From: Euphorbia lathyris
Taxonomy: Eukaryota; Streptophyta; Magnoliopsida; Malpighiales; Euphorbiaceae
Length of the DNA: 64,000 nucleotides
NCBI RefSeq assembly: GCF_963576675.1
Contig: NC_088911.1
Coordinates: 85,527,256-85,591,255 of the forward strand
Direction: 5' to 3'
The notes below the pieces were generated by a model that worked only from the letters and a program-made list of their open reading frames with translations, was not told where the DNA came from and did not search any database. Within the stretch, counting starts at the first letter, position 1. The number at the start of each line of letters is the position of its first letter. The position numbers and the translations under genes were made by a program. Positions 45,078-57,451 of the stretch are shown in pieces.

Positions 45078-46715
45078 AATTTTAAATTAGTTATCCTTTA
45101 GATTTGTTAAGGCGAAATTCGGTATTAATGGACTTATAGGAGCGTAACGAGTTTAAAGGTAATCGGTCTAAATTAACTACGTCGGTCTAAAATAACTATA
45201 CCGGTTTGAGTTGCACAATACTATTCCGGTGATAGCCGAAATTAATCCAATAAGAATATTTTGATTATTTTAAATTCTATCAATAAAATATTCTAAGCAA
45301 CTTTAATAGCTAGAATTAAAATACGTTGAAATAGAAGGACTATACTGATATTTACCAAGAAGAGTCGAATATAAAATTTGTATCAAAATTTGAATATAAA
45401 ATTAGTCCAAGTAATTTATCCTAATATAATGAGTCTAACTGAACATTCGGTCGGAATTAACGATGTTAGTTTAAATGGTCAAAATTCGAATATTTATAGA
45501 TTCAGAGAATTACAACCAAATCGAAGATAAAAATTAGTACGATAGACTTATGACAACAGAATGAGTCTAACGGTATATTCGGTCGAAAATAATGATACTA
45601 AGTTAACGTTACGCGTTACAATTTCGGTAACAAACATAAATAGTCTGATATAAATGGTCTGATAAAAATGTTTAATTTAAATTATTTATATAATATTTGA
45701 GTTATTTTGAATACTTTTGATTAAATTGTTTGAAATATATCATTTATATACTTTTGATTTTGATTGTAGAATAATTATTTATGATTGTGATATTTTGAAA
45801 ATTAGAAAATGAATTTGACAATCTTATCCGAACTATTTTTGGATTGAGAAAGCTGATTTGGTTGTTGTTGATATTACTGTGATATGGATCGAAATCCAGA
45901 TATGATTTTTGATGTTTTAATGTTTTGAACGATAGACAAAAATGGTTTTGTCCATCTAGGATTGCCCGGGGTAGGAGTTGTAAGTTGTAAGACCATACCT
46001 AAGGGCGGTATGGTCAGAGTGCACGACTGGTAGTCCTAACGTTAGGCAATGCGAGATATGAATGAGATATCTCGATTATTGATATGATTGATGTTATGAT
46101 AAGCTACACGGGTGGAATTCGAGGATGGACACGCAAATTTTGTATTACGTTTTCAATGCTTGATGATTTGAAATACAATGTTTTATGTTTGCTTGATTAC
46201 GAGTTGGTTTACAAATTGGTTTGTTAAAGCAATTTATTTGACTATGAGTTGGTTTGATAAAAATGTTTATTTGATTATGAAATGGTTTGATAAAACGTTT
46301 ATTTGTTCATGAGCTAGTTATTCGATTTGATTCGTTTTGATAAAACGTTTATTTGATTTGATTCGTTTTGATAAAATGAGTTATATATATAAAATTATGT
46401 AGTAATAAAGTGAAGCATACAGTTAAATCATTAATATGTCAATAAGTTAAATCGAGTTAATAAGTTAAGAGAACTACCTAAAATAGGTAGAACTACGTGG
46501 CTTTGATTCCCGATTTAAAGATTAAAAGCCGTTCGGGATACGTAGGAAGCTTGATAGAATTATCAAATCCAAGCCAAATAATTAAATAAACTTTAGGTTG
46601 TCCAAATAATATTTTGATCTATTAGAAAATAAGTTTGACTTTTAGACTGCTAGAAGTTCGTTATCCTATTTTCCGTTCATACCCGATGTCGTTTTGGGTC
46701 GGGTGTGACATCGGG

Positions 46716-46931
46716 AAGCTGGTGCGTGGCCCCCAAGCACCGCCTTGGGTGTGACCCACCTCAACATAGGTGTTCACCACAAGTGGCGCGTTGCGAAACG
46801 TGGTGGCAAAGGGCTAATCCATGCGTGGGCGATGCGTGGGGTGGCCTCCAGTGGTCGTTTTTCCTTCAATTTTTTTAGACCCCTATTTGCAATATTTCTA
46901 ATTTTTTTGGTGTGTTTTGCATAATATTTTA
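46716..46931. other. Short spacer between the family-A repeat and the fold-back element
   Basis: A small GC-rich patch with GGTGTGACCCACC and GGTGGCAAAGGGC stands out from the AT-rich surroundings and may be a relic of another repeat. No frame is convincing. Confidence 0.3.
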
Positions 46932-47804
46932 GGGATAAGTACAAAAAAATGCTTGTGGTATACACTTTTTGCAAACTCGAACCTGTGGTATTTTTTTTTT
47001 TTTTTGCAAACAGAGGTATGTGTTACAGGCCGTTAGCAAACAGAGGCTAAATTGACTAACGGTGTTAAAATTCAAAGAGAAAAGAGTTAATTTGGTCCTT
47101 ATATTTATTTATTTTATAAATTAACCCCCCTAATTATCTAATTATCACAAATAAACCCCAAAATCAAAAATAAAAATAAAAAATACCATCTTTTCCATCT
47201 CTTTTTCATTTTTTTTTCTTCTTCTTTCTCTCTCCTCCTCCTCCTCCTCCTCCTCCTTTCCTCTTATTCTTCTCTTCTTCTTCCTCCTCTCCTCTTCTTC
47301 TTCTTTTCTTCTATTTTTTTTTAAATTTTGATTCCAGAATTTCTGGAATTTTCCAGAATCTGGAAAATTCTAGAAATTCTGGACAACGTCTGAAATCCAG
47401 ACGTGATGAATGTCTGGATTTCAGACGTCCAGAATTCTGGAATCAAAATTTTGAAAAAAAAAATAGAAGAAAAGAAGAAGAAGAGGAGAAGAAGAAGAAG
47501 AAGAGAGAGAAAGAAGAAGGAAAATAAAAAATAAAAAAGAGATGGAAAAGATGGTATTTTTTTTATTTTTTATTTTGGGGTTTATTTGTGATAATTAGAT
47601 AATTAGAGGGGTTAATTTATAAAATAAATAAATATAAGGACCAAATTAACTTTTTTCTCTTTGAATTTTAACACCGTTAGTCAATTTAGCCTCTGTTTGC
47701 TAACGACCTGTAACACATACCTCTGTTTGCAAAAAAAAAAAAATACCACAGGTTCGAGTTTGCAAAAAGTGTATACCACATGTATTTTTTTTTGTACTTA
47801 TCCC
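46932..47804. mobile_element. MULE-type fold-back MITE with very long inverted arms
   Basis: GGGATAAGTACAAAAAAATG at the left is mirrored by TTTTTTTTTGTACTTATCCC ending at 47804, flanked by a perfect 9-bp duplication AATATTTTA (46923-46931 and 47805-47813). The arms are inverted copies of each other for about 400 bp each, leaving almost no loop. Toward the centre they contain TCC/CTT tracts and CCAGAATTCTGG blocks like those in the Pack-MULE at 43637. No coding region is present. Confidence 0.88.
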
Positions 47805-47813
47805 AATATTTTA

Positions 47814-48872
47814 TCATACATAATATTTATTTTTTATATTTGGAATATTTTAAAATTATTTTAAATTAACAGAAAATGTTTTTTAAATATCGAGAATTTA
47901 TGAAATTTTTTTATAAAAATTTCAGAATATCAGAAATAATTTTTGGGAGATTTTATATAGATCGAAAATATGTTTTTGATAATATAATGAAATTGGTTTT
48001 TCTTCGTTTTCACCAAGGTCTCAATTTATTTTAAGTGTAGGGTGTACATTTGATCAAACAAGGGAATATGCTACAAATTGAAAGCATATTTGCAAATTAT
48101 GAACAAATTGTATTTTTGACCCTTACGTTTTGATTACTCACTTCTGAACCCTGGAATAATTTACTTTTATATGCCCTAATTGTAAATTGAATTTTTCGAA
48201 AAAATTGAGTTCATGGCAAAAACAACTTTTATCATGTTGAACTTAAAATTTCAACCCTAAGGTAATAAGTGCTTGAAGCCATGATTTTCTGATTTACTTT
48301 ACCAAGTTTATACAAGTTATTTTGAAAATTTTATTTTTAGGTTGTGTTGAGTTGTCAAATCAAGTGCAATCATCATCACATGCGGAGAAGTTGAACTCGC
48401 TTCCCTTTGGACATTAAGAAACATAATCTGATTAACTGTCCATATCTTGGCAGCTTTTTGACGGTTACTGTTTGTATCATTAAAGGAAGGATAAATGCAA
48501 GTAAATTCAAATTTAAAAAGAGGAATTAATTAAGGTAACCATTGTTCTTTCAAATTTTAGTCCTTAAAGGTAACCATTGTTTTTTCGAATTCTAGTCCTT
48601 AAAGGTTTTCGGAGAAGTTGAACTCGTTTCCTTTTGGACGTTGAGAAACATGATCTGATTAACCGCCCACGTCTTGGCAACTTTTTAACGATTACTGTTT
48701 GTATCATTAAGGGAAGGATAAATGCAAATAAATTCAAATTTAAAAAGAGGAGTTAATGACTTTTGTCTGTATGGACCCTATAATCACCAAGTAAATGCAT
48801 TTGGTGTAGTTTATGCCCTCTAAAAAGTAACGATTAAAATGAGTTTAGTTTGTATGAAAAGAAGAAATATTT

Positions 48873-48911
<39 letters not shown>

Positions 48912-49944
48912 AGGAAAACATAAAATTTGAATTATAAATTATATAGATATGTATTTAATGAATTATTATTTTATATTTTTAATAGGCCTTAAATAAGTTT
49001 TTTAAAATTATTACTATATTATACATTCAATGATGTTATTACTCATTGATCCAAACTGGAATCAGAAAAAACTATTATTTAATCGAAGTTATTATTTATC
49101 GAGATTTTACTATACATTAACAAATTAATCATGTTTTCTCTATCATCCAACAAATTTTAATTTTTTTTCTTTATAAAACAAAGAATATTTAATTTGGAAC
49201 TTGTTTCAATCATCTGGCATACACGCTCCATCTTTATTTACTTATTTATATATTATTCTTTTGTTTTATAAGAAGAGCCAACATAAACAAGTTTTATTAA
49301 AGGGTCCTAATTTTCAATTGGGTTAAATGAGATTATGAATAGCTACAAAAACATGTAATATATTATATTTTATAAACCAGCACCCGACAGTGATTGAGCT
49401 TATAAATTTGAATGCTCGTGCAAATTATTGTACATTTTTTTATAAGAATTAATTAGTTCCAACAAATGGTAATGGAAATAAATAATTTGATTATAGAATA
49501 ATGGAAACAAATAAAAAAAACCTGAATTAAGGTTGCTATTTTATGTTGATATTATATTAAGAATAATTCTATGTTGTCTCCTCCTCTGTGGTTTTAGCCT
49601 TTAGCTAATATCAAAAAATTCAAATGATATAACTACAGTTTGGTATTTCTGGAGTCTAAATGAAATTATATATGTACCAGAATGTGCCCCATCATTTACA
49701 AATGTTGGTTAAATCTAGTTGTTTTTTCCTTTTTCGAATCTAAATCAAGTGTGTTTGAGATTTTGTATAGAAAAAATTCAAAATGCCAAATCTAACTTCT
49801 TATAGATAATTGTGTAAAATAGCCGAATAAATGAAAATAATTCCAAAACTATAATTTAATTGAGCAACAGTGCACGTGTAAGAAAAAAAAACCGAATTGA
49901 TTAAAATTTGATGATATTTGAATAGGGAAAGAATCTATTGAACT
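47814..49944. other. AT-rich non-coding spacer with a local duplication
   Basis: No gene is seen. A block of about 150 bp at 48383-48533 (CGGAGAAGTTGAACTCG..) is repeated at 48610-48760, with a smaller GGTAACCATTGTTxTTTC repeat between them. A (TA)n tract lies at 48875-48907. Confidence 0.55.
48383..48760. repeat. Direct duplication with 227-bp period
   Basis: CGGAGAAGTTGAACTCG begins at 48383 and again at 48610, and both copies run about 150 bp to AAAAAGAGGA(A/G)TTAAT. By eye they differ at about 14 positions, so the duplication is not recent. Confidence 0.75.
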
Positions 49945-50603
49945 TATTTATGTGACAATAATTTAATTATCACACAATTTGTTGTAACAAAAATACAATT
50001 ACTTATTACAATAATTTTTAATTATCACAAAAATAAATTTTGTGGCAACTTTTTAAAATTATCACAAGTAAATATATGATTTTATAACAACAATTCTTTA
50101 CTTGTTACTAAATTTTTCATGTGACAATTAAAATTGTAACGAAAATATAAAATTTGTTACAACATATTCATAATTATTCTATAAATTATTTTTGTGACAA
50201 GTTCAAATAAATTATTACAAATTATTATTAATATTGTGACGATAAAATTTATTTGTAACTAAAATATTTTTATTACAATTAGTAGTTGTAACTAAAAATT
50301 TCAAATACGTGACAATATATTTATAACTGTCATAAATTTTGATTAGTGACAAAATAATAAATTATCACATTATTTTTAATTTTGTGACAATATATTTTAT
50401 TAATTTTAAGATAATATTTTTTTGAAACGAAAATAATTTTTTATTATTATTTAACTAAAAAAATAAGGCTTTATGATAATGCATGTAGATTGTAACAAAA
50501 AAAACATATTAGTTTATTTTTTTTTTTTTTTTTTTGGTAAGAAAAAACATATCAAAAAAAACGTATGTTTCTAATATGTGTAAAAACATATTAGTTTATA
50601 ATT

Positions 50604-50711
50604 GGCTTAATGCATACCCAGCCCCTAAAGTTGTCCATTTTATTCATTTAACCCCCTCAACTTAAGGGACATCATTTTAACCCCCTTAACTCAATAAAAA
50701 CACTATTATTA
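50604..50711. repeat. Left terminal inverted repeat of the MULE
   Basis: About 108 bp containing CCATTTTATTCATTTAACCC, CTTAACTCAATAAAAACACT and ATTATTAG, mirrored at 57452-57559 with about ten differences. Confidence 0.9.
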
Positions 50712-51060
50712 GATTCGTTTTTCGAAAGGATGAGTTGATCTCCGAGGATTGAACGACACGCGCTAGACACATGGCAATCGATTTTGCCACGCCAGCATTG
50801 GAAGTGAAAAGTCTAAAATACCCTCATTCATTTAGAGTGAAAAGACGATTGAACTAGAAGAACTCGAAAGTCTCTTCATTTCCCGCCAACAAACTCTTCA
50901 GTTCGTTGCTCTCCTCTATATCCAGTCGATTCATTCACAAAGTTCTTAATCTCCTCAAGTTGTTTCTCTCGATCGGCTTCTGTGGAAAACGAATTATGGT
51001 TCATGTAGAGTTCATCGCAAATTTCAGTATCAACTCAGCCCGTGCAGAACTTACGACATT

Positions 51061-51342
51061 GAGGTTGGTTTCCTTTCTTATTTTTGATACGTTATCTCTT
51101 AGTTGCTTGATGTTTGCTGATAAAATGTGTTTCATTCACTTTATTAGTTGGTTGGTTGATGAAATTTAGGGTTTTTTTATTCACTTTCTGAGTTGGAATG
51201 ATTGAGGTTGGTTTCCATTTCTGTTTTTGATACGTTAGCTCTGCATGCTTGATGTTTGCTGATATAATGTGTTTCATTCACTTTATTAGTTGGTTGGCTG
51301 ATAAAATTTAGGATTTTTTTATTCACTTTCTGAGTTGGAATT
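51061..51342 (+). repeat. 143-bp tandem duplication upstream of the transposase
   Basis: GAGGTTGGTTTCC begins at 51061 and 51204, and both copies continue through TTGATGTTTGCTGATA, TTCATTCACTTTATTAGTTGG and TTTCTGAGTTGGAAT. It lies in the 5' leader or first intron of the MULE gene. Its effect is unknown. Confidence 0.8.
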
Positions 51343-51447
51343 TGTGTAGCTATGGAATAATAGCATGTGCAATACAATTACTTTATTGTATTGCCTTTTC
51401 AGAAATGAGAATCTTACTGTATAAATGTTCCTTTGTGTACTTTTTAG

Positions 51448-53434
51448 ATGGGATATCTTTATATAAGATTGCATCATGGTGGGAGGGTTGTGAAAGAAGG
51501 AAGTTGTCTGAAATACGTAGGTGGGAGTATTTCGGATGAAGATGTGTAGATGAAGATAAATTTAGTAGGCTTGAAATACAGTGGAGTGTGAGATATCTGG
51601 GTTATGAGAATTGTGGTTCTATCTGCGTTAAGATTGGGTTGTTTGGGGAGTTAGTTGTTGTGAGTAATGACTTAGAGTTGATGAAATTGGTTAATTGTAA
51701 GGGGGTAAGTGATGAAATCGAGATATTTGTGGATAAAATTGTGGATGCAAAAGAGGGTGGGACCCAAGAGCAAAGTGAGATCGGTGGGATTGACAGTGTG
51801 GCAAACATGTGTATTAACACAACACCTATCTCTACTGAAGACTTAAATGAGGAAATAAAAGCAAAACAGAGCAATGCAGAACCAGGGAAGGAGGACAGTT
51901 CAGATTCAAACCGAGAAGATCTAGATGACTCGGGTTCAAGCTTTGAAGGAGAGTCAGATTCAGATAAGGATGAAAACTACATTGAGCCAAATGAGGATTC
52001 TAATGGGAGTGATTTCGATGAAGAACTAGCACAGGTCAGGGCCAAGATCTTAGTTGAGAAGAGGGACAGATCTAAAAGGAAAAGGCTTGAACCTCCAACA
52101 GAAGTTCAACTAGGTCCTCTAGGAACTGACAAAGGAGCTTATGGGAGGGTTTATGTCCCTATGCAAAATAGGGAAGGTCTATTGGGAGGTGATGAGGAAT
52201 ATATTGGCTCGTCAGACGTAGATAGCTTTGATTCCGATAGTGAAAATGAAGATGGACCACAGAGGAGAAGAGGGAGAAGAGTTCACTATGATCCTAACAC
52301 GGAGATGCCAGTTTTTGAGATTGGGATGGTTTTTAAGGATGTTTATGAGTTTAGAGAAGCACTAGCAAAGTATTCAGTTAAGAGGGGAGCAATTTTGGAG
52401 ACTAAGCCCAATGATTTCCACATGGTTCGAGCTAGATGCAAAAGATGTAAATGGCATTTGTTTGGTAGTTTAGATAGTGAAACTCATGATTTTATAGTGA
52501 GGACCTACAACCCAACACACAACTGCTTCAAGACAAACAGGAACAGACAGTGTGACTCTAAATTCATTGCCAAGTATTTGAGGGACAAGATAGTTGATAA
52601 TCCTAGCATAAGGATTTGGAGACTGCAAGTGTCACACCCGACCTTAAACGACCTCAATCGGCATCGGGCGTGAAATAGAAAGATCATAATCAATACTGAG
52701 GAGTCTCCAAATTATCCAAATATCATAAATTTCAAACTTTTCACGTATTCCTCTTAGATATATATTCTAAATAAATCAATATCCTTACTACATTAGTCAT
52801 TCAAGAACCTCAACATATTTACCAACTCCATTACATTACAATTGAAATACTAAGGTTCTAATAATAATTCTAACAATAAGTAACAACTTCCAATCCTCGC
52901 CTAATCGGTCAGTAATCTTCTCTATACTTGTACTTTCTCACCTAAAAACATTAAAACATTTAAAAACGTGAGACAGAAATCTCAGTAAGAAACTATCAGC
53001 TATAAAAACCCAACTTTACTTAATATAGCTACATATATACATTTGTGTATATATTCTCAAAACCTTATAAAATATTCCCAAAACTTAAGTTCATAAAATA
53101 AAATTTGTGTATGTGTATCCATCCTCGAATTCCACCCGTGTAGATCAGAACATCAATCATAACAATATCGAGATATCTCATTTATATCTTGTTCCTTGCC
53201 TAATAGTTAGGACTACCAGCCGTGCACTCTGGCCATACCGCCATTAGATATGGTCTTACAACTTACAACTCCTACCCCGGGCAATCCTAGATGGACAAAA
53301 CCATTTTATCTTTCAAAATATCACAACTCATAAAAATCATATTTGGACTTCAATCCAAAATAATAACAATAATAACCGCAACAGATTTCTCAATCCAAAA
53401 ACAATTTGTAAGAAATCATCAAATTCATTTTATT

Positions 53435-53484
<50 letters not shown>

Positions 53485-56096
53485 TGAAACCAAAAACATA
53501 TATGTATATATGTAAATCAACCAAATTAAGCCTTAAATCAACATAATCAAGTAAAACCTGAAATTCACATAGAAGCATAGTCAATAGCTTCATTTGAACC
53601 ATAATTTCACAATAAAAAGCAAAATCATGAAAACCCCAAATTTTACAAAATTCCTGCGTAACCCTAAAATATCAATTTCTGAAAAATCTTTGATATATAT
53701 TTATCTATATACATAAAACTCAAAATATAGTTGATAGTTACTTACCTTGGCTACTAATTGAAGAAAATACACCCGATCAATTCTCCTCTAAATTTTGTCT
53801 AAGACGTTTCCCTCCAAACACTGCCGAAACTCAAAAACTCTTCGGTTAGGACTTAGATCTATACATAAGGATGCTATGTTTTTAATTTCGAGTGATTCGG
53901 ACGGTCGAATCTCCATAAATCGAAGAAACGGTGGAAAAACGGTTTAGGATCGATGAATCTGCAGAAGAATCAGAAAGAATAAGAAAAGGAAAAAGAAAAG
54001 AAAAGAATAGAGTAGAACGCCGCTGGAGATTTGGGATATATATCCCAAATTCGGCAAAGACCTCGTTTGGTCCTCCATCTTTATATAATCTTTTAAAAAT
54101 TATCTTAAACTTTTAATTTACACCTAAAACCATCGAATTAACCCCAAACTTTTCCTATAACACCAAGTTAATATCACACGCCTAATAATTATAATATATA
54201 TTAATACCAAGGTATAAATTCTAGAAATTTAGACACGGACGTGACAGCAAGAAATGGTTAAAGAGAAGTATGAAGTTTATGCTGGGAAGTCAGTGTGTAG
54301 AAGAGCCAAATTGAAGGTTTTAGACGAACTGGTGGGTGACTACAAAGAGGAGTTCAAGAAGATTTATGACTATGGGGATGAGATTTTGAGGTCAAACCCG
54401 GGATCAACATGTGTTGTGCTTGTTGATACAGTTGATATACCCATTAGACACATATTTAGAGGTTTCTATGCTGTTTGAAGGTGATGAAAGAGGGTTTTAA
54501 GCTTGGGTGCAGGAAGTTCATGGGTATGGATGCTGCAATAAAAGAAGTATTGCCAGTGGTGGAACACAGGATGTGCGCGAGACACATAATGGCATCATGG
54601 GCCAAGATATGGAGAGGGGTTGACAAAAGAATATGTTTTTGGAAAATTTGCAAGTCCAGTTTTGAAGCTCAATTGAGGGATAATCTGAATGAGTTGAATT
54701 TGATAGGAGGGAAAAAATGTGTTGAGGATTTGTTGAATTGCAATAAGGATATATGGTGTAGAGTTTATTTCCCTACAGGTACTTGTTGTGATGCCATTGA
54801 CAATAACATTTCAGAAACCTTTAATAGTTGGATCTTAGCAGCTAGGCATAAGACTATAATCACCATCTTAGAAGAAATTAGAGTTCAATGTATGCTTAGA
54901 CACATTCAGATGAGTGAATTTGCAGAAAAGTGGAGTTCTGTGATATCTCCAATGGCCATAAAGACTCTAAATGTGAACAGTAGTACTGCAATGAGATGCA
55001 GAATCGAATGGAATGGTGATGCAGGTTATGAAGTTATTGATGGGGATTATAGGCATGTGGTAGATCTGAGAAAGAAATCATGTTCTTGTAGGTCTTGGGA
55101 GTTAAAGGGCATTCCATGCCCTCATGCATGTGCTGCAATTCTTTAAGCAGAAAAAGATCCTATGGACTATGTAAGCAGCTGGTATGGTATTCAGAAATAC
55201 AAGCTTACCTATTCTCATTACATACAACCTGTTCTCAATATGAAGATGTGGCCAGGGAGTAAAAATCCTAAAGTTGAACCTCCACCTATTAGGATCATGC
55301 CAGGCATGCCGAAAAAGAACAGGAGGAAAGATAAGGATGAGGTGAAAAAATTAGGGAAGATGTCTAAGAAAGGGTCAATAATTAGGTGTTCCCAATGCAA
55401 ACAACAAGGGCACAACAAGAAAGGTTGTAAGGTGCAGGGGCAAGTACTAGTGGAACAAAATATGTCGTAGAGGTTTGTTAAACGTTTTCATTTTTTAAGT
55501 ACACTATCCATGGTTACTAATTTAAATGTTGCTTTGTAGAGACCACAACCACGCAGGAAACAGAGGCTACAAAAGGATCCCAAGAACATAGCTGAGAAGA
55601 TAGTAAAAAACTTTAACAAAAAGTAGTCTCCCAAAAAACAAAAAGTTTCAGGAGTTGGTGTCTTCATTTCAGAGAGAACTGGCTAGACATGTGCTCAGGT
55701 AATTGCTTTTATATGTTCTGTTTTAAGTTGTTTTCAGTTTTGGTTGTTTGAATGACTTGGGATTCCATATTCATATAGAACTTGAGAGGTCAACACACTG
55801 TCATCTCTACTGGTGCAAAGAAGTTGAAAAACTCTGCTGAAGTGACAGGGGACCTTGGTTTTGAAGCACTAAAACTGAAATGGAAAGAAACAATGCAGTT
55901 CAGGGAAAAACATGTATACATAAGGAATAGAGGGCTCCAACCACACACAACTGCTTCTCAACCAGCTGCAACTTCTACTCAACCACAAGTAACAACTTCT
56001 CAACTAGCAGCAACATCTACTCAAACACAAGCAAATGCTTCTCAACAAGCAACAACATTAGCTTCTCAACCTAATGTTGTTAGATGGATGCCTTAA
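51448..56096 (+). pseudogene. mudrA-type MULE transposase, core-deleted and split by a solo LTR
   Basis: The start at 51448 follows a CTTTTTAG acceptor-like site and reads MGYLYIRLHHGGRVVKEG, the usual MULE N-terminus. A shift near 51548 leads into VDEDKFSRLEIQW and the frame 51588-52629, with an acidic linker and the plant MuDR domain (EIGMVFKDVYEFREALAKYS, CKWHLFGSL, THNCFKTNRNRQ). After the solo LTR it resumes EMVKEKYEVYAGKSVCRRAK, then frameshifts near 54476. The part GCRKFMGMD is joined directly to AAIKEVLPVVEHRMCARHI: about 75 residues that normally hold the DDE core are missing. A SWIM zinc finger (SCSCRSWELKGIPCPHACAAI), a stop at 55145, a CCHC knuckle (CSQCKQQGHNKKGC) and spliced 3' exons (SGVGVFIS-like, then NLRGQHTVISTGAKKLKNSA) follow, ending 56096. 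Confidence 0.9.
52630..54246 (-). repeat. Solo LTR (family A) inserted in the MULE transposase
   Basis: It starts TGTCACACCCGACC and ends GACACGGACGTGACA, flanked by a perfect GCAAG duplication (52625-52629 and 54247-54251). It is 1617 bp with no coding region, and no partner LTR or internal region is present, so it is a solo LTR left by recombination. It is in the opposite orientation to the family-A repeat at 42841. Removing it with one GCAAG restores the transposase phase (RLQEMVKEKY). It contains a (TA)n tract at 53437-53480. Confidence 0.92.
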
Positions 56097-56754
56097 GTTT
56101 TATATCTATGTTTTGTACTATCTTAACTGTAATGCTTGTTTTTTGGAATGCTTGTCTCCTAGGAATATGCCTTTATTTTGGACATTATGGCATATTTCTG
56201 GCTTGGTGCATATTTTGTGTCTGTTTTTTTGGACAATTTATAGCTTAGTGCTTTTTGGATTGTAGGAGTGTGCCTTACATTTGGACAACTATGTATTGAC
56301 ACAGTTTCAGCTGGTTTAATGCATATTTCTGGTCTCTTTTTAGACCATTTATGGCTTAATGCTATGTGTTTTTTGAATTGGCTTCTATGGAATTTTTCTG
56401 GTCTGGTTTTTGGATCATTTTATATGGCTAAACGCATATATATGGTCTGTTTTGTATCAGTACATAATCACTAACAACAATTGCCTTTACACCATAACAT
56501 CATAATCAATTGTTACAAATTCATCCCAACAATTGCCATTACATAATCAAAATCATTTCATTACACCATAACAATGCATTACAACTTCATCCCACCAATT
56601 CAGTACACAATCAAAATCATTTCATTACTTAACCATTTCAAGAACTAAACAGCAATCCTAAAACAAATCCCAACAACAAAATCCCTATCAATTTAAGCCA
56701 TTGTCTACACTCTCCACTCTCATCCATCTTCACTGAGTTGCTTCTTGAATTACT

Positions 56755-56958
56755 CTATTCTTTCTCTTTCAACCTTTTGAACCGTCCCATGTTCTTAGTC
56801 TGGAAATTAGAGGTTTGATCATACCACCTGAAATAACCACAAAACAGTTCACTGCCATAATTAGGACATCCAAAGAAACGTCTACCATGATTTGGAGGTT
56901 TCCGACACACTCTCATATAAGCAACTTCACCACAGAAGCACACATGGTCTCTCTCCAT
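56755..56958 (-). CDS. Small GRF-type zinc-finger ORF carried by the MULE
   Basis: The 67-residue product MERDHVCFCGEVAYMRVCRK continues with a GRFFGCPNY-like segment (HGRRFFGCPNYGSELFCGYF) and RWYD. The pattern C-x-C ... GRFF-x-C ... C-x-YFRW is the GRF zinc finger, a nucleic-acid-binding fold. The short basic tail (MGRFKRLKEKE) follows. It lies on the strand opposite to the transposase, reading inward from the right TIR, as second genes of MULEs often do. It is intact as read but may be only the first exon of a longer gene. Whether it is a native MULE gene or a captured host fragment is open. Confidence 0.65.
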   Translation of the reverse strand: MERDHVCFCGEVAYMRVCRKPPNHGRRFFGCPNYGSELFCGYFRWYDQTSNFQTKNMGRFKRLKEKE

Positions 56959-57451
56959 CGTCCGGTGTTAGAATTGAACGAACTAGTGGCCGGTTTAACA
57001 GATTTCGATTTTGATTTCACTAAGCCCAATGACCGAATGAGAAGATTTCTCTTTCAGTTTGCTTGACCGGATGAAAATCGAATGAACACAAAAAAAAACC
57101 TAGAAAAATGGAATCCGTGAAGAAGCAAAGAAACGATGAAGACGAAGATGAGAATCCGTGAAACTCGATTTCGATAGGGAAGGTCTGTTGAAGAAGAGCT
57201 GCTGAAGTGAAATGAGAACAATACGTGAAGAAGAAGAAGAAGAAAATCTATGGAATTCAGGGGAAAAGAAGAGTCGACAGGATGAAGAGAACAAGAAGAA
57301 GATTTAGGGATTTTTTTGATTAATTGTGTATTAATATGGGTTTTTCTTGTTTTTTTATCGTTGCAATTCACAACTTCAGGGTGTTCACGTGCCTACAATC
57401 CGTGAAACTCAATCATGGTCCAAGTCAATGCCACATAGGATTATGATGGCT

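Larger units (their letters stand above)
42841..46710 (+). repeat. Solo-LTR-like repeat (family A), interrupted by a Pack-MULE
   Basis: The region starts TGTCACGTCCGTGTCTAAA and ends GGGTCGGGTGTGACA. The same ends in the opposite orientation bound the solo LTR at 52630-54246, and the two share a conserved block (GGGCAATCCTAGATGG / CCATCTAGGATTGCCCGGGG, then the GGTATGGTC and AATTCGAGGATGG motifs). Flanks are GCGGG and TCGGG, an imperfect 5-bp duplication. Without the 1.45-kb insertion at 43637 it would be about 2.4 kb. It has no coding region. TGTCAC...GTGACA termini are common in Ty3 LTRs, so a solo LTR is the best reading. Confidence 0.65.

Noticed and set aside
53291..53602. ORFs with poly-(YI) runs on both strands
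   Set aside because: They are translations of the (TA)n tract in the solo LTR.
52625..54251. Intron in the MULE transposase
   Set aside because: The 1.6-kb gap has TG...CA ends and a GCAAG duplication and matches another repeat in the window, so it is a solo LTR and not an intron.
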